A DNA stretch of 64,000 nt. It comes from an uncultured Bdellovibrionales bacterium. Lineage in GTDB: Bacteria; Bdellovibrionota; Bdellovibrionia; Bdellovibrionales; UBA1609. The DNA is taken from assembly GCA_903833275.1 (NCBI GenBank), contig CAILEP010000020.1, forward strand, positions 1-64,000, written 5' to 3'. Positions 28,113 through 37,443 of the stretch are shown here, piece after piece. Each line of letters begins with the position of its first letter. Position 1 is the stretch's first letter. The translations under genes were made by a program, and so were the position numbers. The notes under the pieces are model-generated. The model ran no database searches. It was not told the DNA's origin and saw only the letters and a program-made list of their open reading frames with translations.

Positions 28113-30083
28113 TTACTGTATTTTTTGCGACTCAGGTCCAGTGGCGGCCTGAATTTTGCCAGACTTTACGGTCAGAACTGTCAGGGCGCGGGTGAACTCA
28201 CGCTCATCCGTTACATTTATATCACCAACGATACCCTGAAATTGACGTAATTTAGATAACGAGTCGCGTACGGCCACTCGCGAACGCGCCCCACGCGAGA
28301 CCAGATCTTTAAGAATAAGCGCCGTATCGTAAGCTTGTGCCTCAAAAACGGACGGTTCTTCGTTATAAATATTTTTAAAATCTTGGTAAAACCTGGTCTT
28401 TTGAATCGAGTTATCGACGATTGTTTTTGCGTCGACAAAAAGTGAATCTTCAATCAGGCTCGTGCCGCGTTCGACGATCGCAGGGTTGTTCCATAAGTTT
28501 GTCCCGAGAAGATGGATCTTGTCGACATCGTGAAACTTAAGCATAGAGGCAATTTGGCCAAGGGCCTTGACCCCGTCGGGTATAAAGACAGCATCGAAAT
28601 CTACAATGGGTGGTAATAGATCATTGGGCGGCGTCACCCGTGACGTAATGACCTTTTGCTGGCCGTACCAATCTTTAAGGCGATTGGTGTATTCGTCGAC
28701 CCGGTCTTCAAGATAATAGGTGCCGACAAGCCTCGATATTGGTCCGCTAAAATCTTTTTCTTCGCTTGAATAAATTTGTGCTGCGGTTATTTGCGCGCCG
28801 TGAGCAAGCACTTCGTCCCAAAATAAATTTGCGTATTCAATACCGTAGGGGTCGTTTGGATAGAGGATTGCAAATTTGGTCATGCCGTATTTTTCAATGG
28901 CCGTTTGGACAAGCTCACTAACGATCGCTTGGCTGGTGAGAGCATTTCGAAAAACATTGTCGCCGAGGGCTGTAAGACGAGACTTTTGAGAAAGCCCAAT
29001 CACCGGCACGCCAAGCTCGTTGGCCTTTTGGGCGACAGGCTCGGCTGTCTTTGAAATTAAATCACCGACAATCGCCACAACACTATCTTCAATAACGAGT
29101 CGTTCGACAGCCCGTCTAGCTACGTCAGGGTTGCCCTCACTGTCGATAACCGCGAGTTTAAAATCAGAATTATTGCCACCAACGATACCAAGGCCGAGCT
29201 CAAGACCACGTAAAGTTTTTTGCCCCAGCCCAGAATATTTACCCGACAATGGCAGTACTGCGCCAACTGTAAACGGGGCCACACGTTGCCTGGCGGTGAT
29301 TTGGTCAAGGTAGTTTTTTGAGGTAATTGCAAGGTCAGAGCCAGGGGCCACAGTTTGAATTTCTCGAAAATAATTTTCTGCTCGAGCATATTCATGTTGC
29401 TCAAAGCTCGCTAGACCAACTCGGTAGAGGACGGGTGCGCGCACAAAACCGTACTCGCTGCTCTGGGCAACAGTCGAAAGTTCAGACTCTTTTAAGCTTG
29501 ATTCGACAAAATCGGCGGCTCGAATGCGAAATTTTTCTCGTTGAGCGGGTTCTTCAGCGCTTTCTGCCAATAGCACTAACGACTTCAGCGCATCAAGACG
29601 ATCGCCCATCTGCCACTGGATATTATACCGCAAAGAATGGACCTCGATCTTTGTTGCCGCGGCTAGCCCAGTATAATGAAGGGCTTTCTGAGAAAGATTT
29701 AGCGCTTCGTCGTAACGGCCTAACTTATATAATGAGCGCGAAGCCCCGATGACGGCCTCAAGCTCGCGAGCCGAATTGTATTCTGAGTTCACGACAGACA
29801 AATAATGCTTGTACGACTCATTATAGTTCGCCTGTTGATAATAGATTTGGCCTAGAGAGACTTCGGCATCAACGGAAACGTCAGTGCCAGGGTGTTGTGC
29901 GATCAGTTTGTTTAAGCGGACGATGGCCTTCTTCGGGGCCCCGGCCGCAATTTCGATTTCAATTTTAGCAAGCTCAGACTTTACGTTCGGCGAGGCGCGC
30001 TGCGGTTCTTTTTTGCTTACGATAGCGCAGCTAAGAACAAGCAGCGAAGAGGCGAATAAAGCTGTGCGAAAAAATAATTTCAC
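28113..30083 (-). CDS. LpoA-like lipoprotein: TPR plus periplasmic ligand-binding domain
   Basis: 656 residues. A signal peptide with lipobox LVLSC predicts an outer- or inner-membrane lipoprotein. Residues about 35-250 form TPR-like helical pairs; about 265-640 form a type I periplasmic-binding fold (AVLPLSGKYSGLGQKTLRGLELG, VAIVGDLISKTAEPVA, FAILYPNDPYG, VFEAQAYDTALILKDL). Size and architecture match LpoA, which activates penicillin-binding protein 1A, but a ligand sensor is also possible. The start is GTG overlapping the DnaJ stop (GTGA), with GGAAG upstream, so it is coupled to the chaperone genes. Confidence 0.82.
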   Translation of the reverse strand: MKLFFRTALFASSLLVLSCAIVSKKEPQRASPNVKSELAKIEIEIAAGAPKKAIVRLNKLIAQHPGTDVSVDAEVSLGQIYYQQANYNESYKHYLSVVNSEYNSARELEAVIGASRSLYKLGRYDEALNLSQKALHYTGLAAATKIEVHSLRYNIQWQMGDRLDALKSLVLLAESAEEPAQREKFRIRAADFVESSLKESELSTVAQSSEYGFVRAPVLYRVGLASFEQHEYARAENYFREIQTVAPGSDLAITSKNYLDQITARQRVAPFTVGAVLPLSGKYSGLGQKTLRGLELGLGIVGGNNSDFKLAVIDSEGNPDVARRAVERLVIEDSVVAIVGDLISKTAEPVAQKANELGVPVIGLSQKSRLTALGDNVFRNALTSQAIVSELVQTAIEKYGMTKFAILYPNDPYGIEYANLFWDEVLAHGAQITAAQIYSSEEKDFSGPISRLVGTYYLEDRVDEYTNRLKDWYGQQKVITSRVTPPNDLLPPIVDFDAVFIPDGVKALGQIASMLKFHDVDKIHLLGTNLWNNPAIVERGTSLIEDSLFVDAKTIVDNSIQKTRFYQDFKNIYNEEPSVFEAQAYDTALILKDLVSRGARSRVAVRDSLSKLRQFQGIVGDINVTDEREFTRALTVLTVKSGKIQAATGPESQKIQ

Positions 30084-31063
30084 TTTCTTCCTTCAAAAAT
30101 CTTTTTAACCTTGTCTTGAAAATCTTTTACGAGCGGAGTCGAGTCGGCGCCACTGGTAAATTTTCGCAACGTTTCGATTTGCTCAGGAGTAAGGTGAGCT
30201 GGGATATCGATAACCACTCGTAAAAGCATATCGCCAACGCGCGCGCTGTTCAATTCAGTAAAACCTTTGCCTCTAAGGCGAAAGACCTGGCCGGGGTGGG
30301 TGTTCTGCGGCACTCGAACGCTCGCGCGCCCAGTCAATGTTGGGACTTCAACTTCTGTCCCGGCGATTGCATCGACAAAGGACAAGGGCAGATCAACGAC
30401 AACATCGAGCCCCTGTCGGCGAAAAAGAGGGTGCTCGAGTAAATTAACAATTACGTAAAGATCCCCACTCTCGCCGCCGTTTCGCCCAGAGTCGCCTTCG
30501 CCTTTAAGCTTGAGGCGTTGCCCAGTATTGACCCCGGCGGGCACAGTCACCGATAAATTAGCGGTATCTTCGCGACCGCTTCGTTCACGAACAAAACGAA
30601 CTTTTTTCTCGCATCCGCGGGCCGCCTCTTCAAATGAAACCGCAAGATTGTAGCGCAGGTCGGCGCCACGAGACTTAAGTGGGCCGCGGCGAGCCTTTGG
30701 ATTTTGGGCAAAAGCATCGCCAAAAATATCGTTAAATAAATCGTAGGCTGACTCTGTTGAATAATTTCGACCGCCGCGAAAAGAATCAAAATCAAAGTCT
30801 TCATAGTTTGGGCCGGTATAATATCCCTGCGGGCCGCCGGGCGTACCGACGTGGCCAAAATTATCATAAGCCTGACGCTGTTTGGGGTCCTGCAGCACCT
30901 CATAGGCTTCGCTTACTTCGCGAAATTTATCTTCAGCGACTTTATCGCCCGGGTTTTTGTCAGGGTGAAATTGCATTGCAAGCTTGCGGTAAGCTTTTTT
31001 GATTTCTTCAGCAGTTGAATTTCTCGGCACCCCGAGGGTTGCGTAAAAATCCTTCTTTGGCAT
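30080..31063 (-). CDS. Type II DnaJ-like co-chaperone (CbpA class)
   Basis: 327 residues. A J domain with HPD at residues 33-35, a Gly/Phe/Tyr-rich linker (about 72-110), then two substrate-binding beta domains (VPAGVNTGQRLKLKGEGD..., VPQNTHPGQVFRLRGKGF). The four CxxCxGxG zinc repeats of true DnaJ are absent, so it belongs to the CbpA/type II class. It would stimulate DnaK, which is not encoded here. It lies three bases after grpE and overlaps the next lipoprotein gene. Confidence 0.93.
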   Translation of the reverse strand: MPKKDFYATLGVPRNSTAEEIKKAYRKLAMQFHPDKNPGDKVAEDKFREVSEAYEVLQDPKQRQAYDNFGHVGTPGGPQGYYTGPNYEDFDFDSFRGGRNYSTESAYDLFNDIFGDAFAQNPKARRGPLKSRGADLRYNLAVSFEEAARGCEKKVRFVRERSGREDTANLSVTVPAGVNTGQRLKLKGEGDSGRNGGESGDLYVIVNLLEHPLFRRQGLDVVVDLPLSFVDAIAGTEVEVPTLTGRASVRVPQNTHPGQVFRLRGKGFTELNSARVGDMLLRVVIDIPAHLTPEQIETLRKFTSGADSTPLVKDFQDKVKKIFEGRK

Positions 31064-31066
31064 AAA

Positions 31067-31705
31067 TCAACTCTTGTCGTCAGATGTTTGATCACTCGCG
31101 GGGGCGGGCTTGGTGGGCTCTTTAGCCACCACAACCTGCGCGGGGCGAATGACGCGATCATGAAGCTTGTACGCTTTCTTATAAACTCGACTCACATGCC
31201 CGGCCGGTACCGCAGTGGTTTCTTCGCTGCTTAAAGCCTCGTGAAAAGCGGGGTTAAACGCTTCACCAGCGCTTAAAATTTCTCGCACGCCGTGCTTCTG
31301 CAAAATCTTTCGCAACTCAGCCGCAGTCAGCTGAATGCCATCTTTAAACTGAATCAATGTATTTGAGTTCACGTCAAGCTCAAGGGCGCGTTCAAAATTA
31401 TCGAACACCTCAAGTAGATCGACCAGAAAGCGCTCGGTGCCGTACTTAACTAAATCGGAGCGCTCCTTAACGACAGACTTTCGATAATTATCAAAATCGG
31501 CGCGCAGGTAGAGGTAATCTTTCTTCCATTTTTCAGCGTCTTCGCGCGCGCGTTCAAGCTCTGCGACTTTTGCAGAGGATAGGCTAATGACATCCCCGTC
31601 GTCGGGCTGGGGGCGTTCACTTTCGGGGTTTGAATCGTTGACGGACTCGATTTCAACTCCGTCGGTATCAAATTCATCGTCTTTTCGATTTTTTTTATCG
31701 CTCAC
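31067..31705 (-). CDS. grpE: Nucleotide exchange factor GrpE
   Basis: A DnaK nucleotide-exchange factor of 212 residues. An acidic disordered N-terminus is followed by a long coiled coil (ELERAREDAEKWKKDYLYLRADFDNYRKS) and the beta domain ending GHVSRVYKKAYKLHDRVIRPAQVVVAK, the GrpE signature. The GTG at 31705 is chosen because AAGGAG stands five bases before it; the longer reading from 31735 lacks a site. First gene of a grpE-dnaJ-lipoprotein run. Confidence 0.95.
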   Translation of the reverse strand: MSDKKNRKDDEFDTDGVEIESVNDSNPESERPQPDDGDVISLSSAKVAELERAREDAEKWKKDYLYLRADFDNYRKSVVKERSDLVKYGTERFLVDLLEVFDNFERALELDVNSNTLIQFKDGIQLTAAELRKILQKHGVREILSAGEAFNPAFHEALSSEETTAVPAGHVSRVYKKAYKLHDRVIRPAQVVVAKEPTKPAPASDQTSDDKS

Positions 31706-31792
31706 AAGTGCTCCTTGACGGCAAAACACTACCAATTTGAGGTCGAACGGGCGAGTGTCAACGCGTCGAAATAGGCCTAATTTTTAGCAAAT

Positions 31793-32977
31793 TTAGGGCA
31801 ATTCTTCTGCCAAGAAGGTTAATTCAAGAAAAATGGCATTGGCTCGTGGGCGCTCAGTCGGCGTCATAGAAAAGCCAGTTGTTGTTTTCAATAGCGCCCC
31901 CCCGGAACAGAGCTTTAAAAGGCGTTGAAGTGTAAGATTCGCCGTCGCGGGCCCATACTTTTTTGTCAGTAATTCAACACTTAGGCCCTCGGTCTTTCTA
32001 AGGGCCGTATGACAGTAATCCGTGAGCGATTCGTGCAGCTTCAGAGGCTCGACCTGTCTTTGCGGAATTACTTTGTAAAAAGCCACGTCAGGCGCGGAGG
32101 CGCCGCTCGTCGCGTAGAGTTGTTTAGCCCAAACATCAACGGAGGCAGGGTTCCAAAAGCGTGTCCCAAAATCGCCAACGGCGGGCAAATAAGAGTGGGC
32201 GCCGATCCCAACGCCCCAATATCCCTGGTCAGTCCAATACAAATAATTGTGTTTTGACTCAAAACCAGGTCGAGCGAAATTCGAGATTTCATAGCGCTTA
32301 AGCCCATTGGCCGCAAGAGCACTTTCAATTTGGTCAAACATGTCAGCCTGAACGTCATCTGGGGCCCGATTTTTGTTCATTTCGTGTTGTTTGGGCACCG
32401 TTAAATTATAAAGACTAACGTGTGGTGGGTTGTATTGATTCAACTCGGTCAAGTCGCGCTCAAGGTCAGCCGGGCTTTGATTCGGTAAGCCAAACAGCAA
32501 ATCAAAAGAGTAATTTACCTTTGCATCTCGAAGCATCGCTAAAAGCGAGCGACTGTCTTCAACAGAATGTAGGCGCCCTGTGCGCTTCAGTTGTTCGGAG
32601 TGAAAAGTCTGAACGCCAACACTAAAGCGATTCACTCCGGCAGCTAGATATTGGTCAAGTTTATGTTTCGTAACTGTGCCCGGGTTTATTTCAACAGTCA
32701 CTTCGGCGTCATTTTCGAATTCGAAGCCATTATTGGCAATTTCTTGGCGAATCGCTAGAATGGCATCAACCCCGAGTACGCTGGGCGTGCCGCCTCCGAA
32801 GTAAAGCGAAGAAAGGCGGCGCTCTTTAATTGCTGACGATCGATTGCGAATTTCTTCGATCAATAGCGAGGTGTATTGGGCGGGTGAAACAGCGTGGTCC
32901 ATATCGAGAGTGATGAAATCACAATAGTGGCACTTCTGTAGACAGTAGGGGATATGAACGTAAACGCCAAAAGCCAT
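31793..32977 (-). CDS. hemW: HemW-type radical SAM heme chaperone
   Basis: 394 residues. The radical SAM cluster motif is C12-x3-C16-x2-C19 (CLQKCHYC), followed by LYFGGGTPSVL. The HNYLYW sequence matches the HNxxYW motif that separates HemW from oxygen-independent coproporphyrinogen oxidase HemN, so insertion of heme into respiratory proteins is the better assignment. No ribosome site precedes the ATG; a TATTAT lies 11 bases upstream. Divergent from the M16 peptidase with only a 16-bp gap. Confidence 0.9.
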   Translation of the reverse strand: MAFGVYVHIPYCLQKCHYCDFITLDMDHAVSPAQYTSLLIEEIRNRSSAIKERRLSSLYFGGGTPSVLGVDAILAIRQEIANNGFEFENDAEVTVEINPGTVTKHKLDQYLAAGVNRFSVGVQTFHSEQLKRTGRLHSVEDSRSLLAMLRDAKVNYSFDLLFGLPNQSPADLERDLTELNQYNPPHVSLYNLTVPKQHEMNKNRAPDDVQADMFDQIESALAANGLKRYEISNFARPGFESKHNYLYWTDQGYWGVGIGAHSYLPAVGDFGTRFWNPASVDVWAKQLYATSGASAPDVAFYKVIPQRQVEPLKLHESLTDYCHTALRKTEGLSVELLTKKYGPATANLTLQRLLKLCSGGALLKTTTGFSMTPTERPRANAIFLELTFLAEELP

Positions 32978-32993
32978 GCGAGGGTTCTATAAT

Positions 32994-35603
32994 ATGCCGA
33001 CTAAATATCAATTGAAAAATGGTATGAATGTCTTGCTCATCGAAAGCAAAAAATCACCAGTCGTCTCAATTCAAATGTGGGTGAAGACGGGCTCGGCCGA
33101 CGAGAAAAAGGGTGTAGAGGGCATAAGTCACTTCATCGAACATCTTGTGTTTAAGGGCTCCGACAAGTTCAAGGCCGGCGAAATGGCTCAAGCCATCGAG
33201 GGCTCAGGCGGAGTGCTCAATGCCTACACGACCTTTGATCAAACGGTCTTTTACGTAACGCTCTCAAAGAACTTTGTTGATTCGGGTCTCGAAGTCATTA
33301 GTGAAATGATGGGTCGGCCCAAATTTGACAGTCAAGAAATCGACAACGAGCGCGAAGTTGTTATCGAAGAAATCAAGAGGTCACTCGATAACCCCTATCA
33401 ACAAGCCAGCCGACTTCTGTTTTCAACAATGTACGAAAAACACCCCTATGGAGTACCCGTTATTGGCTACGACGACAATATTCGCCGCGTGAAGCGCGAA
33501 GAGATCGTTGATTACTACAAAAAAAGATATGTGCCGCAAAACATGAACCTGGTTGTGGTCGGCGATTTTGAAACCGCAGAGATGAAGAAAAAAGTAAAAG
33601 AGTACTACGAGATTTTTGAAAAAAATCATCTTCTAAAGGTAAAAAGAACTCCTGAAAAATTATCAGTTAAGCCGAAGGTTCGTCTTCAAAAGGGCGCGTT
33701 TAACGAAAGCATGCTCTATTTTTCATGGTCGTGCCCGCCGGCCGATCACAAAGATGCCGAAGCGCTTTTGGCGCTATCGGTTATTTTGGGGCAAGGTGAC
33801 AGCTCGCGACTTGTGCATAAAATGCGAAACGAACAGCATTTGGTGAATTCGATCGGGGCCAGTGTTTTTACTCCGAAAGACCCAGGGTTTTTTGCCATTT
33901 CAACGTCGCTTAATCACGAAAAAACTGACGCTGTATTGGCCTCACTGCAAGAGCTGCTTTGCGACTTTATCAAGACGGGGCCGAGCGAGGGCGAGTTAAG
34001 AAAAGCGGTCAGACAAATTGAAAGCGAGAAACTCTATTCAATTGAGACGGTCGACGGTTTGGCCGGTTTATACGGCCATTTCGAATTCTTACATAGAGAC
34101 TTTCGCTATTTTGATAAAATTCTGAAAAAGATGAATATGCTGACCTGTGCTGATATCCAAGTGGTCGCAAGAAAGTATCTCGACCCAAGAAAATTGAGAG
34201 TTTGCTTATTGGCCCCGGTCGAGCCGTCATCAATGCAGTCTAAAATAGAAAAATGGCAGGGTGAGTTGGCTACGAATTTTGCTAAAAGCGCAAAAACGCG
34301 AGGCACCCCGAAGAAGCGACTTAAAAATCTTGGCATAAAATGGCAACCCAAAGCCAAAAATCGCGCGGCAGCCCCCGAGCGAGAAGTTTTGAAGTCGGGC
34401 TTAAGATTGGTTACCAAGAAAATATCGGGCTCCTCAGTTGTTAGTTTGCGCGTTGGGTTTCTTGGCGGCCTAAGATATGAAGACGCTGCGAGCGCCGGGG
34501 CAAACGAGCTGGCGTCGCGAGTTTGGCCGGCCGGCACAAAGGCTCTTTCTGAGCATGACCTCAACGTTAAAATTGAAAACCTGGCGGCCCAGATTGGCGC
34601 ATTTGGCGGGCGCAATTCAATTGGTCTATCGGCCGCGTCTCTAGTGCCAGACGCTAAAGAAGTCTTGGGGCTCGTATCGGATTTAATTTCTGAGCCACGC
34701 CTTGAAGACTCAGCAATCGAACGAGAAAAAGAGCAAATGGTTGAGCATCTTAAGAGCCGAAACGACAAGCCGGCCCAGCAATGCATTTTGAATTTGACCG
34801 AAATGATGTTCGAAAACCACCCGTATGCCCGCGACCCCTACGGCACAATTGCCTCGATTTCAAAATTGGGCAGAGAGTCCGTTACCAATCACCTCAAAAA
34901 AGTTCAGCATGCGGAAAACTGTGTTGTTATAGCGGTCGGTGACTTCAGCTCGGCAACGTTAAGTGGGCACCTAAAGGCTATCGAAAAAAGTTTGAATCCG
35001 AAGCCGCTGGCGAAGGCCAGACACGTTTTGAGCCCGCTCAAAGAAAATAGACATAGGTTTGTTCGCTTAGATAAAGAACAAAGTCATATTGCGCTGGCCT
35101 ATCGGGGCATCACAATTGGTTCGCCCGAGAGGCACTCGCTTGAGATTATGCAGTCAGTTCTTTCGGGCCAGGGCGGCCGGCTCTTTATCGAACTTCGCGA
35201 CAAGGCCTCGCTAGCCTATACTGTTTCACCAATGAGAATGGATGGTTTAGAGGGCGGCTATTTTGGCGCCTACATCGGGTGTTCTCCTGAAAAAACAGTT
35301 AAGGCAGTTGAAATGATGAAGGCGGAGTTTAGCAAGCTCGTCGACGAAAATATTTCAGCGGTTGAGCTCGATCGAGCAAAACGTTATCTGTTGGGTCGCT
35401 ACGATATTGCTCGCCAGCGCACTTCAAATATTGCGGATGCACTTCTATTCGACGAACTATATGGCTTAAAGTTCGATGAGTCTGAGTTCTATAAGCAGCA
35501 TCTTGAAAGCGTAAGCGCCCAAGACATTCGCAAATTGGCGCAGAAGATATTTTCTCAAAAAGAGGTATTGTCGATAGTCGGGCGGGTGGATGTCTCAGAA
35601 TGA
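32994..35603 (+). CDS. Two-module M16 zinc peptidase (pitrilysin family)
   Basis: 869 residues: two consecutive M16 modules in one chain. The first has the inverted zinc motif HFIEH (H46, E49, H50) with the distal Glu in REVVIEEI, and should be catalytic; the second (from about residue 460, REVLKSGLRLVTKK...) lacks HxxEH and is the inactive partner. Such pairs are usually separate genes. No signal peptide is visible. The ATG at 32994 matches the homologous start (MPTKYQLKNGM) and has GAGGG ten bases before; an ATG at 32976 would overlap hemW. Confidence 0.9.
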   Translation: MPTKYQLKNGMNVLLIESKKSPVVSIQMWVKTGSADEKKGVEGISHFIEHLVFKGSDKFKAGEMAQAIEGSGGVLNAYTTFDQTVFYVTLSKNFVDSGLEVISEMMGRPKFDSQEIDNEREVVIEEIKRSLDNPYQQASRLLFSTMYEKHPYGVPVIGYDDNIRRVKREEIVDYYKKRYVPQNMNLVVVGDFETAEMKKKVKEYYEIFEKNHLLKVKRTPEKLSVKPKVRLQKGAFNESMLYFSWSCPPADHKDAEALLALSVILGQGDSSRLVHKMRNEQHLVNSIGASVFTPKDPGFFAISTSLNHEKTDAVLASLQELLCDFIKTGPSEGELRKAVRQIESEKLYSIETVDGLAGLYGHFEFLHRDFRYFDKILKKMNMLTCADIQVVARKYLDPRKLRVCLLAPVEPSSMQSKIEKWQGELATNFAKSAKTRGTPKKRLKNLGIKWQPKAKNRAAAPEREVLKSGLRLVTKKISGSSVVSLRVGFLGGLRYEDAASAGANELASRVWPAGTKALSEHDLNVKIENLAAQIGAFGGRNSIGLSAASLVPDAKEVLGLVSDLISEPRLEDSAIEREKEQMVEHLKSRNDKPAQQCILNLTEMMFENHPYARDPYGTIASISKLGRESVTNHLKKVQHAENCVVIAVGDFSSATLSGHLKAIEKSLNPKPLAKARHVLSPLKENRHRFVRLDKEQSHIALAYRGITIGSPERHSLEIMQSVLSGQGGRLFIELRDKASLAYTVSPMRMDGLEGGYFGAYIGCSPEKTVKAVEMMKAEFSKLVDENISAVELDRAKRYLLGRYDIARQRTSNIADALLFDELYGLKFDESEFYKQHLESVSAQDIRKLAQKIFSQKEVLSIVGRVDVSE

Positions 35604-35729
35604 GACGTCTACCGAGACTTAGGTCGTAACGCCGAGCGAAGCCCCCCAAAATAGTTAAAAATGTACTAAAATATAAGAAGCATCGCGCCGTTAGACTAGG
35701 TAGGTAGTTGAAGCGGGGAGCATCTCGAA

Positions 35730-36326
35730 ATGAGTGTCACTTCCAAAATTCCAAAAGTGAGCGTGCTTGCATCATCGAGCGCGTACTTCTCTGAGCTTGT
35801 AAACCAAGCGTTAGAGAAACGTAAAATCGAGGTAGCGCCGGGCGTGTCACAATACCTAGTGCAATTACTTGATTCGTATCTTTTGGCGTCAAATCTTCAA
35901 ACCAATACGAGTATGGCTGAAACACTATTAAAGGCGAGCCAGGCTGAGCGTAAGACGCGAATTGAAATGTTGAGAAGGCTCGGCGATACGAGCCTTTATA
36001 TTAGCGGTTTTTTTGGAGACTCGCTCAATCGTAAAATCATCGACATTGATTATTATGCCGGCATCGGCGGGGTCGCCTATGGCCAGCTGGCTTCGGAGCT
36101 TGAGCCTGATTTGTCGGCCACTGTTTACAGTCAATTTTCACAACGATTTCTAGAATTTGTTGATCTTCTAACTTATATAAGTCAGAACTCACAAGTGCAG
36201 TCGAATCAGAATTTACTTCGGCTGTATGAGCGCTATATAAAAACAGGCTCAGAGCTTGCGAAAGAGCAGCTTCTTGAAAGCGGGCTACTGCCCCCAGAGC
36301 AACTTAAAAAGGTTAGCAGCCAGTAA
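35730..36326 (+). CDS. Conserved-looking protein of unknown function
   Basis: 198 residues, soluble, mainly helical, with no signal peptide, membrane segment or metal motif. The middle contains YISGFFGDSLNRKIIDIDYYAGIGGVAYGQLA. I do not recognise the family. GGGGAG about 11 bases upstream supports the ATG. Its stop is followed directly by tatB, so it is probably co-transcribed with tatBC, but nothing in it indicates a role in export. Confidence 0.75.
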   Translation: MSVTSKIPKVSVLASSSAYFSELVNQALEKRKIEVAPGVSQYLVQLLDSYLLASNLQTNTSMAETLLKASQAERKTRIEMLRRLGDTSLYISGFFGDSLNRKIIDIDYYAGIGGVAYGQLASELEPDLSATVYSQFSQRFLEFVDLLTYISQNSQVQSNQNLLRLYERYIKTGSELAKEQLLESGLLPPEQLKKVSSQ

Positions 36327-36719
36327 ATGTTTAATTTAGGGTTCACACATATTATTTTGCTGGGGGTCATTGCCCTCATTGTGGTTGGCCCAGAGCAATT
36401 GCCAGATCTCGCTAAAAAATTAGCCCACATGTTAAATGATTTACGGCGCGCCAAAGACGAAATACTCGGGCCGGTAACTCAAATGCACAACGACACACAA
36501 AAAATGATCGATGAGGCTAAATCAAAAGCCACTCAAGATATTCAGCAGCTACTTGATTTACGGCATAAGCTTGATGAGCAAATTCGAGCGCAACAAACGG
36601 CGACTCCGCCGGGCAATGTGTCCTCTGGGGGCACGGTGCCGGCGGCAAGCCCAGCGACCACTGGTTCACCAGAAGTTGCGACCAATATAAAGAAAGATCC
36701 AGATGGCCAGCCAGGGTGA
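36327..36719 (+). CDS. tatB: Twin-arginine translocase subunit TatB
   Basis: 130 residues: one N-terminal membrane helix, the hinge GPEQLPDLAKK characteristic of TatB rather than TatA (which has FGxxxLP/G), an amphipathic helix, then a disordered Thr/Pro/Gly-rich tail. TatB with TatC forms the receptor for folded proteins with RR signal peptides. It overlaps tatC by 17 bp. No tatA is adjacent. Confidence 0.9.
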   Translation: MFNLGFTHIILLGVIALIVVGPEQLPDLAKKLAHMLNDLRRAKDEILGPVTQMHNDTQKMIDEAKSKATQDIQQLLDLRHKLDEQIRAQQTATPPGNVSSGGTVPAASPATTGSPEVATNIKKDPDGQPG

Positions 36720-37443
36720 ACAATCTTTTATCGAGCACCTCGTCGACTTGCGAACATGTATTATTCGTACGCTTTGGATTATCATTATCGGCTTCGGCGT
36801 TTGTTTTTCGTTCAAAGATAAAATATTTGATGTAATTCGGGCGCCGATCGTGCCCTATCTTGGGCCCAACGGGTACCTCGTGTTCACGGCCCCAATAGAT
36901 AAGTTCACTTCGTATATAAAAGTCAGTTTTTTAGCTGGGATTATTCTGACCTGCCCACTTTGGCTTTATCAAATTTGGCTTTTTGTGGCCCCAGGGCTCT
37001 ACAAAAAAGAAAAAAAGATGGCCGCCTATTTTATTATTTCGGGCTCACTGTTGTTCGCTGTTGGGGTCTCATTCGTCTACGAAATTGTTTACCCAATGGC
37101 CTTTAAATACCTTCTAACTTTCGGTGGCGAAACCGACAAACCAATGATCACGATTACCGAATATCTCTCTTTTTTTATTACAACAACTTTGATTTTTGGG
37201 GCGGCCTTTGAGATGCCATTAATTTTGGCAGTACTTGCAGTCATGGGCGTAATCGATGACAAATTTTTAAGAACGAAAAGGCGATATGCCGTTATGATTA
37301 TTGCTATAATCTCGGCGATAATTACGCCGCCAGACGCCATTAGTATGCTCGCAATGCTGGCGCCGATGCTTTTACTTTATGAGATATCCATCTTGATCGT
37401 AAGCCAGATTACAAAGAATAATCTGGCCAAAAATAAAATTTAG
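36703..37443 (+). CDS. tatC: Twin-arginine translocase subunit TatC
   Basis: 246 residues with six membrane helices. The N-terminal FIEHLVDLRTCIIRT matches the conserved (L/F)xEHLxxLR motif that contacts the signal peptide, and the first periplasmic loop and FxxxPxxxxxL region are present (FEMPLILAVLAVMG). Its 3' end overlaps the convergent small secreted protein gene by four bases. Confidence 0.95.
   Translation: MASQGEQSFIEHLVDLRTCIIRTLWIIIIGFGVCFSFKDKIFDVIRAPIVPYLGPNGYLVFTAPIDKFTSYIKVSFLAGIILTCPLWLYQIWLFVAPGLYKKEKKMAAYFIISGSLLFAVGVSFVYEIVYPMAFKYLLTFGGETDKPMITITEYLSFFITTTLIFGAAFEMPLILAVLAVMGVIDDKFLRTKRRYAVMIIAIISAIITPPDAISMLAMLAPMLLLYEISILIVSQITKNNLAKNKI

Noticed and set aside
34106-34786. 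A 226-residue open frame antisense to the M16 peptidase
   Set aside because: Arg/Ser/Pro-rich composition typical of a shadow frame in GC-biased coding sequence; the sense gene is well supported.
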